Source: Gammaproteobacteria bacterium
GTDB lineage: Bacteria; Pseudomonadota; Gammaproteobacteria; Pseudomonadales; Pseudohongiellaceae
Length of the DNA stretch: 64,000 nucleotides
NCBI GenBank assembly: GCA_029246545.1
Contig: JAQWMX010000011.1
Location: forward strand, 62,001 to 126,000
Direction of reading: 5' to 3'
This document shows positions 18,179 through 29,599 of this stretch, piece after piece (position 1 is the first letter of the stretch; each line of letters begins with the position of its first letter). Under the pieces are notes generated by a model. It was not told the origin of the DNA and searched no databases. It worked only from the letters and a program-made list of their open reading frames with translations. The position numbers and the translations under genes were made by a program.

Positions 18179-19459
18179 ATGATGATGCGAATTCACAGCC
18201 AAGGTTTATTCACTTTAATAACTAAAATGTTATTGCCCTTAAGTTTACTTTTATCGGCGTGTTCTGACCCGGCAAATAACTCTGCCACACAAAATACCAA
18301 CGCCGCAGGGCCTCTTTTCAATGCAATAATCTATGAAGGCGCGCGGTTGATTGTTGGCAATGGTCAAGTTATCGAAAACGCCAGCTTTATCGTTGAAAAT
18401 GGTTTATTTGTAGCAGTTGGTTCAACAACAGCAATGACATCTGCAGCAAACGCAGCCCGTGTAGACCTAAGTGGTATGACGGTTATGCCAGGGCTTATTG
18501 ATACGCATGTACATTTGAGTACGAATCGAGCTGCGCTGATGGACGATTTACAAAATCGTGCTCGTATGGGCATTGTAGCAGCGCAAAGTATGGGTTCCGA
18601 TGGTCCTGATACGCCAATAGAGATACGTGATGAGATCATTCCTGGCGCTGCGCGCTATTTAACTGCTGGCCGCGGTATTACCTCGCCAGAACCAGGACGA
18701 TCTGAAGTGCCACATTGGGTGACAACAGAAGAAGAAGCCAGACAAGCAGTGCGTGATGAAGTCGCACGTAATGTGGATTTAATAAAAATATGGGTTGATG
18801 ATCGTGGAGGGCAGTATGAAAGGTTAAGCCCGGCATTGTATGGCGCAGTTATTGATGAAGCGCATCGCAATAATCTACAAGTGGCGGCTCACATTTTCAG
18901 GCTTGAAGACGCTAAAGGTTTGCTTGAAGCTGGTATCGATATCTTCGCCCATGGTGTTCGAGATCAAGATATCGATGATGAGTTTGTTGAGATGGTGCTA
19001 GCTAGACCGAATGTCGTGCTTATACCTAACTTGCCTTATCGAGGCGTTCCAACGGATCTTACTTGGTTAAGTGAATCCATGACTATGGAAGCAGCAGAAG
19101 GGCTTCTGCTTGCAAATATTGAGCGACCAGAAGTGCAGGAAGCCTTTGGCATTCAAGCAAGAAATCTGGCTAGGCTTAGTGAGGCAGGCATGACTATTGC
19201 GATGGGCACAGATGGCAACTCTTATTGGGGGCCGCATATTGAGATGGAAGATATGGTGGCATCTGGCATGTCTCCTGCTGAAGTCATAATTGCTGCGACT
19301 AACAATTCCGCTGAATTATTAGGCTTTGAGGAATTGGGCGCTGTAGAAGCAGGTAAGAGTGCAGACTTTATTGTGCTTGCGGCAAACCCCCTTGACGACA
19401 TAAGCAATACTCGCCGTATCGTGGATGTTTATTTACGCGGTGAGAATGTGCCGCGTTAA
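18179..19459 (+). CDS. Amidohydrolase-superfamily lipoprotein
   Basis: The 426-residue protein has a lipobox LSAC and a complete amidohydrolase metal site: HVH in LIDTHVHLS, the bridging lysine in LIKIWVDD, histidines in AAHIFR and IFAHGVRD, and the aspartate in GTDGN. The end carries AVEAGKSADFIVLAANPL, typical of imidazolonepropionase-like enzymes. Three consecutive ATG codons occur at 18179-18187, any of which could start; AAGGA lies just upstream. It lies after the larger amidohydrolase in the same direction and is probably in its operon. Both are predicted to act outside the inner membrane. Substrate unknown. Confidence 0.88.
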   Translation: MMMRIHSQGLFTLITKMLLPLSLLLSACSDPANNSATQNTNAAGPLFNAIIYEGARLIVGNGQVIENASFIVENGLFVAVGSTTAMTSAANAARVDLSGMTVMPGLIDTHVHLSTNRAALMDDLQNRARMGIVAAQSMGSDGPDTPIEIRDEIIPGAARYLTAGRGITSPEPGRSEVPHWVTTEEEARQAVRDEVARNVDLIKIWVDDRGGQYERLSPALYGAVIDEAHRNNLQVAAHIFRLEDAKGLLEAGIDIFAHGVRDQDIDDEFVEMVLARPNVVLIPNLPYRGVPTDLTWLSESMTMEAAEGLLLANIERPEVQEAFGIQARNLARLSEAGMTIAMGTDGNSYWGPHIEMEDMVASGMSPAEVIIAATNNSAELLGFEELGAVEAGKSADFIVLAANPLDDISNTRRIVDVYLRGENVPR

Positions 19460-19559
19460 GTGTTAGGGTAGATTTCATAGCTATAGTTTCATCAAGCACT
19501 ATAGGGGCGTTTTGATAAAAATATAGTTTGCAAAGTTACGCTGATGCTAGGTTTAAATA

Positions 19560-19973
19560 ATGGAAGCTAATGCAATGAAATGCCCAAAATGTCACTCTGC
19601 TATGGAGCCTAAGGCTCTTGAGACGAATGCAGGAACGGTCACCGTAGATTAATGCGCGCGCTGTCATGGAATTTGGTTTGACAGCGGTGAAGCTGAAATT
19701 TTAAAAGAAGAATGGCGCTCTTTATTTCTTGATACCGGCGATCCCGAAGTGGGGAAAATTTACAATGAAATAAAAGATATTGATTGTCCGCGTTGCCAGA
19801 AGTCAATGCACCATCAAAAGGATGTGCATCAAAATCATATTGAGTATGAAGTTTGTTTGGAGCATGGTGTGTTTATGGATGCAGGGGAATTTTCTGATTA
19901 TAAAGTAGTTTCCATTTTAGAAAGTGTGCAAAATTTGTTAAACAATATAAAAAATAAAACCACCAACGATTAA
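19560..19973 (+). pseudogene. TFIIB-type zinc-ribbon protein with an in-frame TAA
   Basis: The frame reads MKCPKCHSAMEPKALETN... then VD-TAA-CARCHGIWFDSGEAE and continues to 19973. The interrupting stop is TAA at 19650-19652. Flanking text is a classic zf-TFIIB double ribbon (CPKCHSAM ... CARCHGIWFD, later CPRCQKSM ... CLEHGVFMDAGE). The stop replaces a single residue between VD and CARC where Gln, Lys or Arg is expected, and no frameshift is present. It may be a recent nonsense mutation (CAA to TAA fits) or, less likely, a read-through product. Internal GTG at 19749 could start a C-terminal fragment. It lies 20 bp upstream of the P450 gene. Confidence 0.72.
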
Positions 19974-19992
19974 TAATACAGAGGTAAGCACT

Positions 19993-21183
19993 ATGGGTTT
20001 CGAAGTAGTTAACTCTATTCCAACCAGCGATGTAGATTATTATTCTGATGAATTCATTCTTGATCCTTATCCCTTTTATAAAGAATTGCGGGATTTCGCT
20101 CCTGCTGTTTGGTTAAGTCTTTATGATGCTTGGTTTATTTCTCGGTATGACGATGTGACAGCTGGGCTACAAAACCCCGAGGTGTTTTGTTCAGGCAAAG
20201 GTGTCACCTTAAACCCTGCAGTGAATGAAGGTATGGGTGGAAACATGGTTATGCAGGATGCTCCAGAGCATACCAGTATGCGTAAGGTTTTTATGAAGCC
20301 ATTGTTGCCGCAGGGATTAAAAGATGTTCGGGATCAAATAAAAATTACAGCCGATGCGCATATAGATCAAGTTGTAAAACGTAAAAGCTTTGATGCTGTT
20401 AAGGACCTCTCTTTATTCTTACCAATGAATATTGTAACCAACCTAATTGGCATTGATGAAGAGGGCAAAGAAAACATGTTGGCTTGGGCCGCGGGTGTCT
20501 TTGATGCTTTCGGTCATCCAGATACTGAAAGAACTAAAGCCGGAATGCTTGATGTGAAAGCTTTAATGGATTATGTACAACAAAAAGTATCTCGCGATAT
20601 GCTAGTAAAAGGTGGTTGGGGCGACCATGTTTTTAAAGCGGCGGATGAAGGAGAAATAACTCACGAGCAAGCAACATTTATGATGTTTGATTATATGATT
20701 CCTTCACTCGACACCACCATAAATGCAACAAGTAATGCGGTTTGGTTCTTCAGTGAAAACCCTGAACAATGGAATTTATTACGAAAAAATCCTTCACTAA
20801 TTCCGAATGCAATTAATGAAATTTTAAGGATGGAAGCGCCTATTCGATCTTTCACACGTTGTTTGGCAAAAGATTTTGAAATAGAAGGGATAAGATTAAA
20901 AGAAGGATCTTTTGCTTTCTTAAGCTACGCTTCTGCAAGTATGGATGAGCGAAAATTTGAGAATCCTGAAAAATTCGACATTAGCCGCAAGAATGCTAGT
21001 GAGCATGTTGGTTTTGGTATGGGTCCTCATTCGTGCCCAGGGTCAAATCTCGCCCGCCTTGAAATAAGATCTCTACTGGAAAGCTTATTAGCCAGAGTGG
21101 AAAGGTTTGAGTGTGGGACTCCTGTTAGGGTTCCGCACAACACGCTTAGAGGGATTAAATCACTTCCTGTAACTGTCCACTAA
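19993..21183 (+). CDS. Cytochrome P450
   Basis: The 396-residue soluble bacterial P450 binds heme through Cys348 in FGMGPHSCPG, and the K-helix ExxR motif is visible as EILR. The I-helix reads MIPSLDTTINAT: the acid-alcohol pair (D-T) is kept, but the usual AG preceding it is replaced by P-S, which may alter oxygen activation. Length and lack of membrane anchor fit class I P450s needing separate ferredoxin and reductase; none is adjacent. Substrate cannot be inferred. An AGAGG ribosome site precedes the ATG. Confidence 0.92.
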   Translation: MGFEVVNSIPTSDVDYYSDEFILDPYPFYKELRDFAPAVWLSLYDAWFISRYDDVTAGLQNPEVFCSGKGVTLNPAVNEGMGGNMVMQDAPEHTSMRKVFMKPLLPQGLKDVRDQIKITADAHIDQVVKRKSFDAVKDLSLFLPMNIVTNLIGIDEEGKENMLAWAAGVFDAFGHPDTERTKAGMLDVKALMDYVQQKVSRDMLVKGGWGDHVFKAADEGEITHEQATFMMFDYMIPSLDTTINATSNAVWFFSENPEQWNLLRKNPSLIPNAINEILRMEAPIRSFTRCLAKDFEIEGIRLKEGSFAFLSYASASMDERKFENPEKFDISRKNASEHVGFGMGPHSCPGSNLARLEIRSLLESLLARVERFECGTPVRVPHNTLRGIKSLPVTVH

Positions 21184-21240
21184 TAGGCCGGAACAGCAAT
21201 ATTCGCTAATTATTAACGTCTGTATTTAGCCCTGCCCATA

Positions 21241-21259
21241 TGATCGATTTTAACGATCA
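21241..21259. repeat. Inverted repeat in the katG upstream region
   Basis: TGATCG (21241-21246) and CGATCA (21254-21259) form a perfect 6-bp inverted repeat with a 7-base spacer, and flanking CATA and TATG extend it imperfectly. There is no adjacent T-run. It may end the P450 transcript or be an operator. Confidence 0.35.
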
Positions 21260-21350
21260 AAATATGAGAATTAATTCATTTTAATGATAAAAGATTGCCT
21301 GTTAGATTAACCGCGTTTAGTAAAAAGTTATAAATAATACAAAACTTGAT

Positions 21351-23638
<2,288 letters not shown>

Positions 23639-23670
23639 TACTGATTTAAAAAAAGTAGCTGGTTAAAACA

Positions 23671-23699
23671 GCGGCATTTATTATGTCGCCGTTTTTTTT
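23671..23699 (+). terminator. Rho-independent terminator of katG
   Basis: GCGGCAT (23671-23677) pairs with ATGTCGC (23683-23689, one G-U) around a five-base loop, and a run of eight T (23692-23699) follows 2 bases later. It lies 33 bp after the katG stop. Confidence 0.75.
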
Positions 23700-23761
23700 G
23701 GCAATTAGAAATTAGAATAATCAATTTTTTTGCCAAACAAGGATGAGTTTTTTACAAAAAA

Positions 23762-25183
23762 TTAGTCTGCTTGGTAAAACGCTTTAAAGCCACCATACAG
23801 CTCCCACAAATCAATCTTGGATGACATTTCATACGGAGAATGCATGCTGACTATGCCAATACCAACGTCTATAACATCCATATTTTGACCTGCAAACCAG
23901 GCCGCTATTGTGCCGCCACCATAACCCGAATCATAAGAATGGGTTTGCCAATTGATGTCTGCATCATCAAACACGCCGCGAATGTAGGCAAAATATTCCG
24001 AATTAGCTTCACGCCCTGCACCATATTCTTTAACCACCAAGCCATAACCTAAGCGTGAAGTCAGTACAGGGTTTTGTGGGCTTGGGAACAATGGGTTTAA
24101 TGCTGTTGTTGTATCGCTCACTAATACCTTGCTTTGTGCATAAGTTCTTCTTAGGTCTAAATCACTGAATGAGCCAGCAGTCGAATTAATTAACTCAGCT
24201 ATTAGTGTATTGAACCACTCTGAGTTCACGCCGGTATTCCACGAAGCGGTTTCTTCATTATTTACGGCGTAAGCAAAGATGGTTTGTGCGGGCACATCGA
24301 CATCAGCAATAGCACGAAGACTAAGGTATGCGGTTGATCTATCATCTTGTCCATAGGCTGCAACTAATGCACGATCCAGCCCAACATCACGTGGACGAGT
24401 CACTGGAATTATTTGTAGGTCAGCTGATAATAAATCGTCAGCTTGTATGCCATATTGGTTTTCCAGTATGGCTAGTAAGCGGCCCGAAGGCAGATCAAAC
24501 TCCGAATCATTATCAACAGGAAGTGAAGCAATGATAGGCTCAAGCTCCTCTGTAGCAATCACATCGCGCTGAGTTCTGCTGCGATAATCGGCATCAACAT
24601 GCGGTGCCAAATCAGTAATTAATAAGATGGGATCATCCTCATCCATGCCTATCTCAACCCAAATAGTTGAACCATCGACCTTATCGACTCGGCCAATTAT
24701 GCCTAAAGGAATGTTGACCCATTGGTAATTTTTTATGCCGCCATGAACTTGAGTATCAATAGTGACAACACCGTTTCTGTTTCTAAACGGAATGGTTTTA
24801 AATTCCAATCGTGGCGAATCAATATGAGTATTTACGATTCTGATACCATCAGTTATTGGAGTATCACCAATAATAAATAAAACCAAGGTTCTGTCGCGAT
24901 TAATAGCGTACCAGCGAGAACCGGGTATCATGGCAGAAGCGTCAGTATTTGGTGCCCATGCTCGAAAACCTTCGGCTTCAGCAAGTTCTACTCCTTCACG
25001 CACAAACCACATTTCACTTCTGGCAACAGCCATAAAGTCTTTAAATTCTTCAGCAAACTGCATGACTTGCGCTTGCTCTCGTTGATCAACGTTGAGCCAT
25101 GCTGATGAAAATTCTTGAGCGAGCAAGGGAGTAGTTAATACTGAGACTGCTGCGATCAAAATAAATAGCCTAAACTTGTGCAT
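23762..25183 (-). CDS. M18 family aminopeptidase, exported
   Basis: M18 peptidases (aspartyl aminopeptidase family) are dodecameric di-zinc enzymes, normally cytoplasmic. The metal and catalytic blocks are present: NTHIDSPRLEF, VHGGIKNYQWVN, YGQDDRSTAY, NNEETASW and a C-terminal MHSPYEMSSK with the last histidine ligand. Unusually the 473-residue protein begins with a clear Sec signal peptide (LFILIAAVSVLTTPLLAQ), which implies periplasmic peptide trimming. It is convergent with katG and divergent from the copper locus. Confidence 0.9.
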   Translation of the reverse strand: MHKFRLFILIAAVSVLTTPLLAQEFSSAWLNVDQREQAQVMQFAEEFKDFMAVARSEMWFVREGVELAEAEGFRAWAPNTDASAMIPGSRWYAINRDRTLVLFIIGDTPITDGIRIVNTHIDSPRLEFKTIPFRNRNGVVTIDTQVHGGIKNYQWVNIPLGIIGRVDKVDGSTIWVEIGMDEDDPILLITDLAPHVDADYRSRTQRDVIATEELEPIIASLPVDNDSEFDLPSGRLLAILENQYGIQADDLLSADLQIIPVTRPRDVGLDRALVAAYGQDDRSTAYLSLRAIADVDVPAQTIFAYAVNNEETASWNTGVNSEWFNTLIAELINSTAGSFSDLDLRRTYAQSKVLVSDTTTALNPLFPSPQNPVLTSRLGYGLVVKEYGAGREANSEYFAYIRGVFDDADINWQTHSYDSGYGGGTIAAWFAGQNMDVIDVGIGIVSMHSPYEMSSKIDLWELYGGFKAFYQAD

Positions 25184-25291
25184 GTCGTTCTCCTAGGGTT
25201 AGACATACAGGATAAATCATTTCTAATCAGACTGATAAATAATTTAATGAAGGGTTTATTTTAGTTTTAATAGGGTTAGAATGAAGAGATT

Positions 25292-25675
25292 ATGAAATAC
25301 TATAAATTTAAAAATTTATTAATACTAATGCTCCTTATGCATTGTGGGCAGATCTTGGCTCAACCTCTACTTTCTTGCTGTGATTTCATGGATCAGATGC
25401 CTGACAATGAAAAAATGGAATCCCATGATCATGCTTCAATGCAAATGAGTCATGACACTCTCGACAGCCATAAAATGCCGTTAAATAATTTTTCAGAAAG
25501 TGAAGAATCGAACTGTAATTATCATTGTGACTTTTGCGTTTTATTAACAATAGCATTAATAGAAAATAACGATTTTAACCAACCAAATCTAACTGAGAGC
25601 ATAATACTTCTTAAGAATTACTCCCTTCTTTCAACTACAACTAAATCTCTTTTCCGACCACCCATTTCTGCCTAA
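25292..25675 (+). CDS. Exported His/Met/Cys-rich small protein of copper locus
   Basis: The 127-residue protein has a signal peptide (LLILMLLMHCGQILAQ) and then a metal-binding-looking stretch with CC, HDHASMQMSHD, SHKM and NYHCDFC. A hydrophobic segment follows. The layout is like small CopL- or DUF2946-type proteins that often head copper-resistance operons, but I cannot assign the family firmly. It stands first in the run leading to copA and copB, so a role in binding or sensing copper in the envelope is likely. Confidence 0.7.
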   Translation: MKYYKFKNLLILMLLMHCGQILAQPLLSCCDFMDQMPDNEKMESHDHASMQMSHDTLDSHKMPLNNFSESEESNCNYHCDFCVLLTIALIENNDFNQPNLTESIILLKNYSLLSTTTKSLFRPPISA

Positions 25676-25813
25676 TACAGGATTAGTGCGCCTGCACGTT
25701 TTGTTAGAGTAGCAAATAAATCTAAAACTCTTTCCATTCAGGCTTTGCTAACCCTGCAACCCGAAATTATTTCTGGGTTTAATTACTTGTTAATTATTTT
25801 AGGAAAGGCAGCT

Positions 25814-27871
25814 ATGAAAAATATAAAAGATGTAAACAATAAATTTCACCAAAGCGAATTGTCTCGACGTCAGTTTGTAACTAGCGCTATTGCCGGTAGT
25901 TTAGCACTTGGACTAAGTCCGTCTTTATTGAGGGCGCAAACTCAAGTTTCGCAAGCACCAGTCACTCTACGCGGGAATGTTTTTGATCTGAATATTGGCT
26001 ATAAAACGGTTAATTACACAGGTACAGAAAAAATTGCGACAGCTATTAACGGCAGCGTGCCAGCGCCTATTTTACGCTGGCGTGAAGGTGATGAAATTAC
26101 TTTACGTGTAACAAATAATCTTGCGGTAGATAGCTCTATCCATTGGCATGGCATCATCTTACCAAGCTCTATGGACGGTGTTCCAGGTATGAGTTTTGAT
26201 GGAATACGACTTGGAGAAAGTTTTGAATATAAATTTCCCATCAATCAGAGTGGTACTTACTGGTATCACAGCCATTCTGGTTTTCAAGAACAAACGGGTA
26301 TGTATGGTGCCATAGTTGTCGATCCAATAGAGACAGATCCTATTAGTGTTGAGCGTGATTATGTTGTTTTACTTTCAGACTGGAGTGACACCTCACCGGA
26401 AAAAGTTTATGCCACCTTAAAAAAACGCAGTCATTATTATAATTTTAATCAAAGAACAGTGGGGGATATTTTCAGTGATATCCGCAACAAAGGCGTAGCG
26501 CAAACCTGGAACGAAAGAGCGATGTGGAATCAGATGCGGATGACCGACCGTGATATTGCTGATGTCACTGCTTATACCTATACCTATTTGATGAATGGTG
26601 CTTCACCTGATCCTGGTTGGCTGGGATTATTCAATCGGAATGAACGGATCAGATTACGATTTATTAACGGCTCTGCGATGACAATTTTTGATGTTCGAAT
26701 ACCTGGTTTAAAAATGACTGTTGTTGCAGCAGATGGTCAGAATATTGAGCCCATAACGGTTGACGAGTTTCGAATAGGTACCGCTGAAACTTATGACGTA
26801 ATTGTTGAGCCAGATTTTGATAATGCTTATGCAGTGTTTGCCCAAAGTATAGATCGAAGTGGCTATGCCCTTGGAACGCTAACATCAGATGTTTCTCTTA
26901 AAGCTGAAATTCCAGCGATGGACCCAAGGCCCATACTTTCTATGAGAGATATGGGAATGGCTATGCAAGATATGGACATGCCCGGTATGCAAATGTCGAA
27001 TTCCAACATGCCAATGCAAAACATGGATATGTCTGCTCAGCCTATGGAACATCAACACACAGAAGGCATGGATATGTCTGCTATGGAAATGGATATGCCT
27101 GCTCAGCCTATGGAACATCAACACACAGAAGGCATGGATATGTCTGCTATGGGAATGGATATGCCTGCTCAGCCTATGGAACATCAACACACAGAAGGCA
27201 TGGATATGTCTGCTATGGGAATGGATATGTCTGCTCAGCCTATGGAGCATCAGCACACAGAGGGCATGGATATGTCCAATATGAGCATGAGAATGAGAAT
27301 GGACATGGACATGGGAAGCAGTGTTGGTATGGGAAGTGATCAAGCAATTGTTCATGCGGACACTGAATTCGGCCCTCAAGTAGATATGCGAAGTGCAAGC
27401 CCACAAAGTGGTTTAAATGATCCTGGTATCGGTTTGCGTGAGCACCAAAATTTATATGGCCGCAAAGTTCTTACCTATGCTGATATTCATAATTTATATC
27501 CCACTATTGATACAAGGGAACCGAGTAGAGAAATCCAATTACATCTCACTGGCAATATGCAACGTTATATGTGGTCGATGAACGGCATTCCATTTTCAGA
27601 TGCCGAACCATTGCGGCTGACTTACGGTGAAAGAGTTCGTTTTACTTTGGTTAATGACACGATGATGACTCACCCAATCCACCTGCATGGTATGTGGAGT
27701 GAACTTGAAACTGGATCAGCCTTAAATATCCCCCGTAAACATACTGTCTTAGTTCAGCCGGGTAGCAAAATATCTTATTTAGTTACTGCCGATGCAAGAG
27801 GAAGCTGGGCTTATCACTGTCATTTGCTGTATCACATGATGGGAATGTTTCGTGAAGTGGTGGTGAGCTAA
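25814..27871 (+). CDS. copA: Copper-resistance multicopper oxidase CopA
   Basis: CopA (PcoA type) is a periplasmic multicopper oxidase that oxidises Cu(I). The 685-residue protein has a Tat signal (SRRQFVTSAIAG at residues 17-28). Copper ligands are visible in HWHGI, WYHSHSG, HPIHLHGMW and YHCHLLYHMMGMF. Between the second and third cupredoxin domains is a Met/His-rich insert of almost perfect 22-residue repeats (residues about 404-484). The ATG at 25814 is preceded by AGGAAAGG and puts the Tat signal at the N-terminus; a TTG 69 bases upstream is less likely. CopB follows with one-base overlap. Confidence 0.94.
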   Translation: MKNIKDVNNKFHQSELSRRQFVTSAIAGSLALGLSPSLLRAQTQVSQAPVTLRGNVFDLNIGYKTVNYTGTEKIATAINGSVPAPILRWREGDEITLRVTNNLAVDSSIHWHGIILPSSMDGVPGMSFDGIRLGESFEYKFPINQSGTYWYHSHSGFQEQTGMYGAIVVDPIETDPISVERDYVVLLSDWSDTSPEKVYATLKKRSHYYNFNQRTVGDIFSDIRNKGVAQTWNERAMWNQMRMTDRDIADVTAYTYTYLMNGASPDPGWLGLFNRNERIRLRFINGSAMTIFDVRIPGLKMTVVAADGQNIEPITVDEFRIGTAETYDVIVEPDFDNAYAVFAQSIDRSGYALGTLTSDVSLKAEIPAMDPRPILSMRDMGMAMQDMDMPGMQMSNSNMPMQNMDMSAQPMEHQHTEGMDMSAMEMDMPAQPMEHQHTEGMDMSAMGMDMPAQPMEHQHTEGMDMSAMGMDMSAQPMEHQHTEGMDMSNMSMRMRMDMDMGSSVGMGSDQAIVHADTEFGPQVDMRSASPQSGLNDPGIGLREHQNLYGRKVLTYADIHNLYPTIDTREPSREIQLHLTGNMQRYMWSMNGIPFSDAEPLRLTYGERVRFTLVNDTMMTHPIHLHGMWSELETGSALNIPRKHTVLVQPGSKISYLVTADARGSWAYHCHLLYHMMGMFREVVVS
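27023..27265 (+). repeat. 66-bp tandem repeats inside copA (Met/His-rich)
   Basis: Three full 66-bp units begin at 27068, 27134 and 27200, preceded by a 45-bp partial unit at 27023; a degenerate fourth unit starts at 27266. Each encodes 22 residues with four MxM/MDM-type methionine groups and an EHQHTEG segment. Units two and three are nearly identical at DNA level, so expansion was recent. It is in frame and adds copper-binding sites. Confidence 0.9.
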
Positions 27872-28590
27872 TGAAAATTACAATAAATCGATTTTTTAAA
27901 ACAGCACTGGTTTTTGTTTTAATTAATTGCCTGCCTCAAATTGTTAGTGCTGCAATGGACGATGACCCACTACTCTACAATATTATGATCGGAGAAATGG
28001 AGACTGATGATTCTAATAGCAATTTATTTTCCTGGGATGCACAGGCATGGCTAGGGAAAAACATTAATAAACTTTGGTTAAAAACTGAAGGTGAAAGAGT
28101 GCATGGAGAAACAGAGGGAGTTGAAGTTCAGGCGCTTTATAGTAGAGCAATAAGTCCGTTTTGGGATTTTCAGGTTGGCATTCGACATGATGCCTTGCCC
28201 ACCCCAGAGCAGAATTGGGGAGTTATAGGCTTGCAGGGCTTGGCTCGATATTATTTTGAAATAGATTCAGCTTTATTTATTGGCGAATCTGGTAATACGG
28301 CTTTGCGTTTTAATGCAGAGTATGAATTGTTATTTACTCAAAAATTAATTCTTACGCCTGAAATAGAAATAAATTTTTATGGTCAGGACATCCCCGAAGT
28401 TTCATTAGGGTCCGGTTTGTCAGATACGACATTAGGTTTACGTTTGCGTTATGAAATCCGTCGGGAATTTGCACCCTATATTGGCATTGAATGGTCTAAA
28501 AAATATGGGAGCAGTGCTGACTTTGTCAGAAATAGTGGAGCGGAAGTTAGTGATACAAAAATTGTCGCTGGCTTGCGCCTTTGGTTTTAA
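27871..28590 (+). CDS. copB: Copper-resistance outer-membrane protein CopB
   Basis: CopB (PcoB) is an outer-membrane beta-barrel that works with CopA. The 239-residue protein has a signal peptide ending near VSA and the CopB pattern: WDAQAWLGKNINKLWLKTEGE, ALYSRAISPFWDFQVGIRHD, and a C-terminal KIVAGLRLWF ending in the aromatic residue expected for BAM insertion. Its ATG shares one base with the copA stop (TAATG), so translation is coupled. It lacks the long Met-rich N-terminal region of some CopB proteins, perhaps compensated by the CopA insert. Confidence 0.9.
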   Translation: MKITINRFFKTALVFVLINCLPQIVSAAMDDDPLLYNIMIGEMETDDSNSNLFSWDAQAWLGKNINKLWLKTEGERVHGETEGVEVQALYSRAISPFWDFQVGIRHDALPTPEQNWGVIGLQGLARYYFEIDSALFIGESGNTALRFNAEYELLFTQKLILTPEIEINFYGQDIPEVSLGSGLSDTTLGLRLRYEIRREFAPYIGIEWSKKYGSSADFVRNSGAEVSDTKIVAGLRLWF

Positions 28591-28630
28591 AAAGAGTCTT
28601 AATTAAACATACCTTAATAGGAGAGTAACA

Positions 28631-29049
28631 ATGAAAAATATAAAACTTTTAGCGGTAGTGTTAGTAATGAGTGGTTCTATCTTCACCTCAAATGCGCTCT
28701 TTGCTCATACAGATTTAGCAGAAGCGATGCCCGCAAATGGAGCCGTTATGCATTAAGGGCCTGAGCATGTGACTTTACGCTTTACAGAAGAAGTGCGCTT
28801 GTTGGGGGTTTCGGTGTCAGGGGGGCAAGCCATGCAGTCGAAATTGGTTTTGAAGCAAGTGCCAATATGGACAATGAATTCTCAATTATGATGCCAGTAC
28901 TGACTGCAGACAGGTACGCGGTTGAATGGGTAGTCATGGGCAGTGATACTCATCGCGTTGAAGGAGAGTTTACATTTACTGTTGATTTTATGGCTGTTGA
29001 TATGATGGAAGAAAACCATGAGATGACAGAGGATCATGATGCTCACTAA
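28631..29049 (+). pseudogene. copC: copC, broken by a TAA and a frameshift
   Basis: CopC is a small periplasmic copper-binding beta-barrel. The start (ATG at 28631 with GGAGAG upstream) and signal peptide are intact and followed by HTDLAEAMPANGAVMH. An in-frame TAA at 28754-28756 then interrupts, where GPEHVTLRFTEEVRLLGVSVSG continues in the same frame. In the G6 run at 28819-28824 one G seems lost: a seventh G joins VSGGASHAVEIGF to the downstream frame (MDNEFSIMMPVLTADRYAVEWVV, then THRVEGEFTFTV) ending at 29049. Two independent lesions indicate a pseudogene. Confidence 0.85.
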
Positions 29050-29067
29050 ATTGGAACGACTTTTAAA

Positions 29068-29599
29068 ATGAGCTGGGATATTGCTAGTTTACTTGCCAAA
29101 GCCTTAACTTTGATGGCGGTGGCGAGTGTTGTAGGTGGTGTTTTATGCCTGTACCTATGTTTGCAAGCTAACTCTCAGGTGCGGGGATTCTTATTTGGTT
29201 ACCTAAAAACAGGGGCTGTAACAGGAGCACTTGCCTCAAGCCTGTATTTTTTTGTTCAGGTGGGAGCGTACAGTCAGTCAGGTTTAAGCGGTATGCTGGA
29301 TATAACAATGCTTTCAATCTTGGCCCAGTCTGCACTCGGATATGCTTCACTAAGCCGAGTGTTGGCGTTTGTTTTAGCCTTGTCTTTTGTTTGTTATATG
29401 CAAAGAGCAAGCAAGAGAGAAGAGTTGGGGTTTGATTTTTTTCAATAATGATTCTCTTTCTGTCGGGGATGTTACTGGCTTATTCATTTACCTTAATAGG
29501 TCATGTTGCTGAATTAAACCTGATTGGAGGTTTTGCTATTGGCTTACATGTTCTTGGCATTTCTCTATGGATAGGTTCACTTTATCCACTTTGGTATCT
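29068..29599 (+). pseudogene. copD: copD, frameshifted and truncated
   Basis: CopD is an inner-membrane copper-import protein of roughly 300 residues. The first part (29068-29448, four helices) stops at a TAA in FDFFQ. The next frame continues directly ([37 protein letters not shown]...SLYPLWYL). One added T in the T7 run at 29436-29442 would join them. Past YPLWYL, near 29599, CopD sequence ends abruptly and the DNA becomes the 3' end of a hutU-like gene. The remaining helices are missing, so the gene cannot make full CopD. Confidence 0.82.

Noticed and set aside
27023-27265. Tandem repeats as a CRISPR array
   Set aside because: Units are contiguous with no unique spacers and lie in frame in copA.
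26885-27406. His-rich open frame of 173 residues on the minus strand
   Set aside because: It is the mirror of the copA Met/His repeats and exists only because of their base composition.
28631-29049. Selenoprotein reading of copC
   Set aside because: The in-frame interruption is TAA, and the later TGA is only reached after a lost base.
29440-29450. Programmed frameshift in copD
   Set aside because: The T7 run could slip, but the gene is truncated afterwards, so a programmed event has no useful product.
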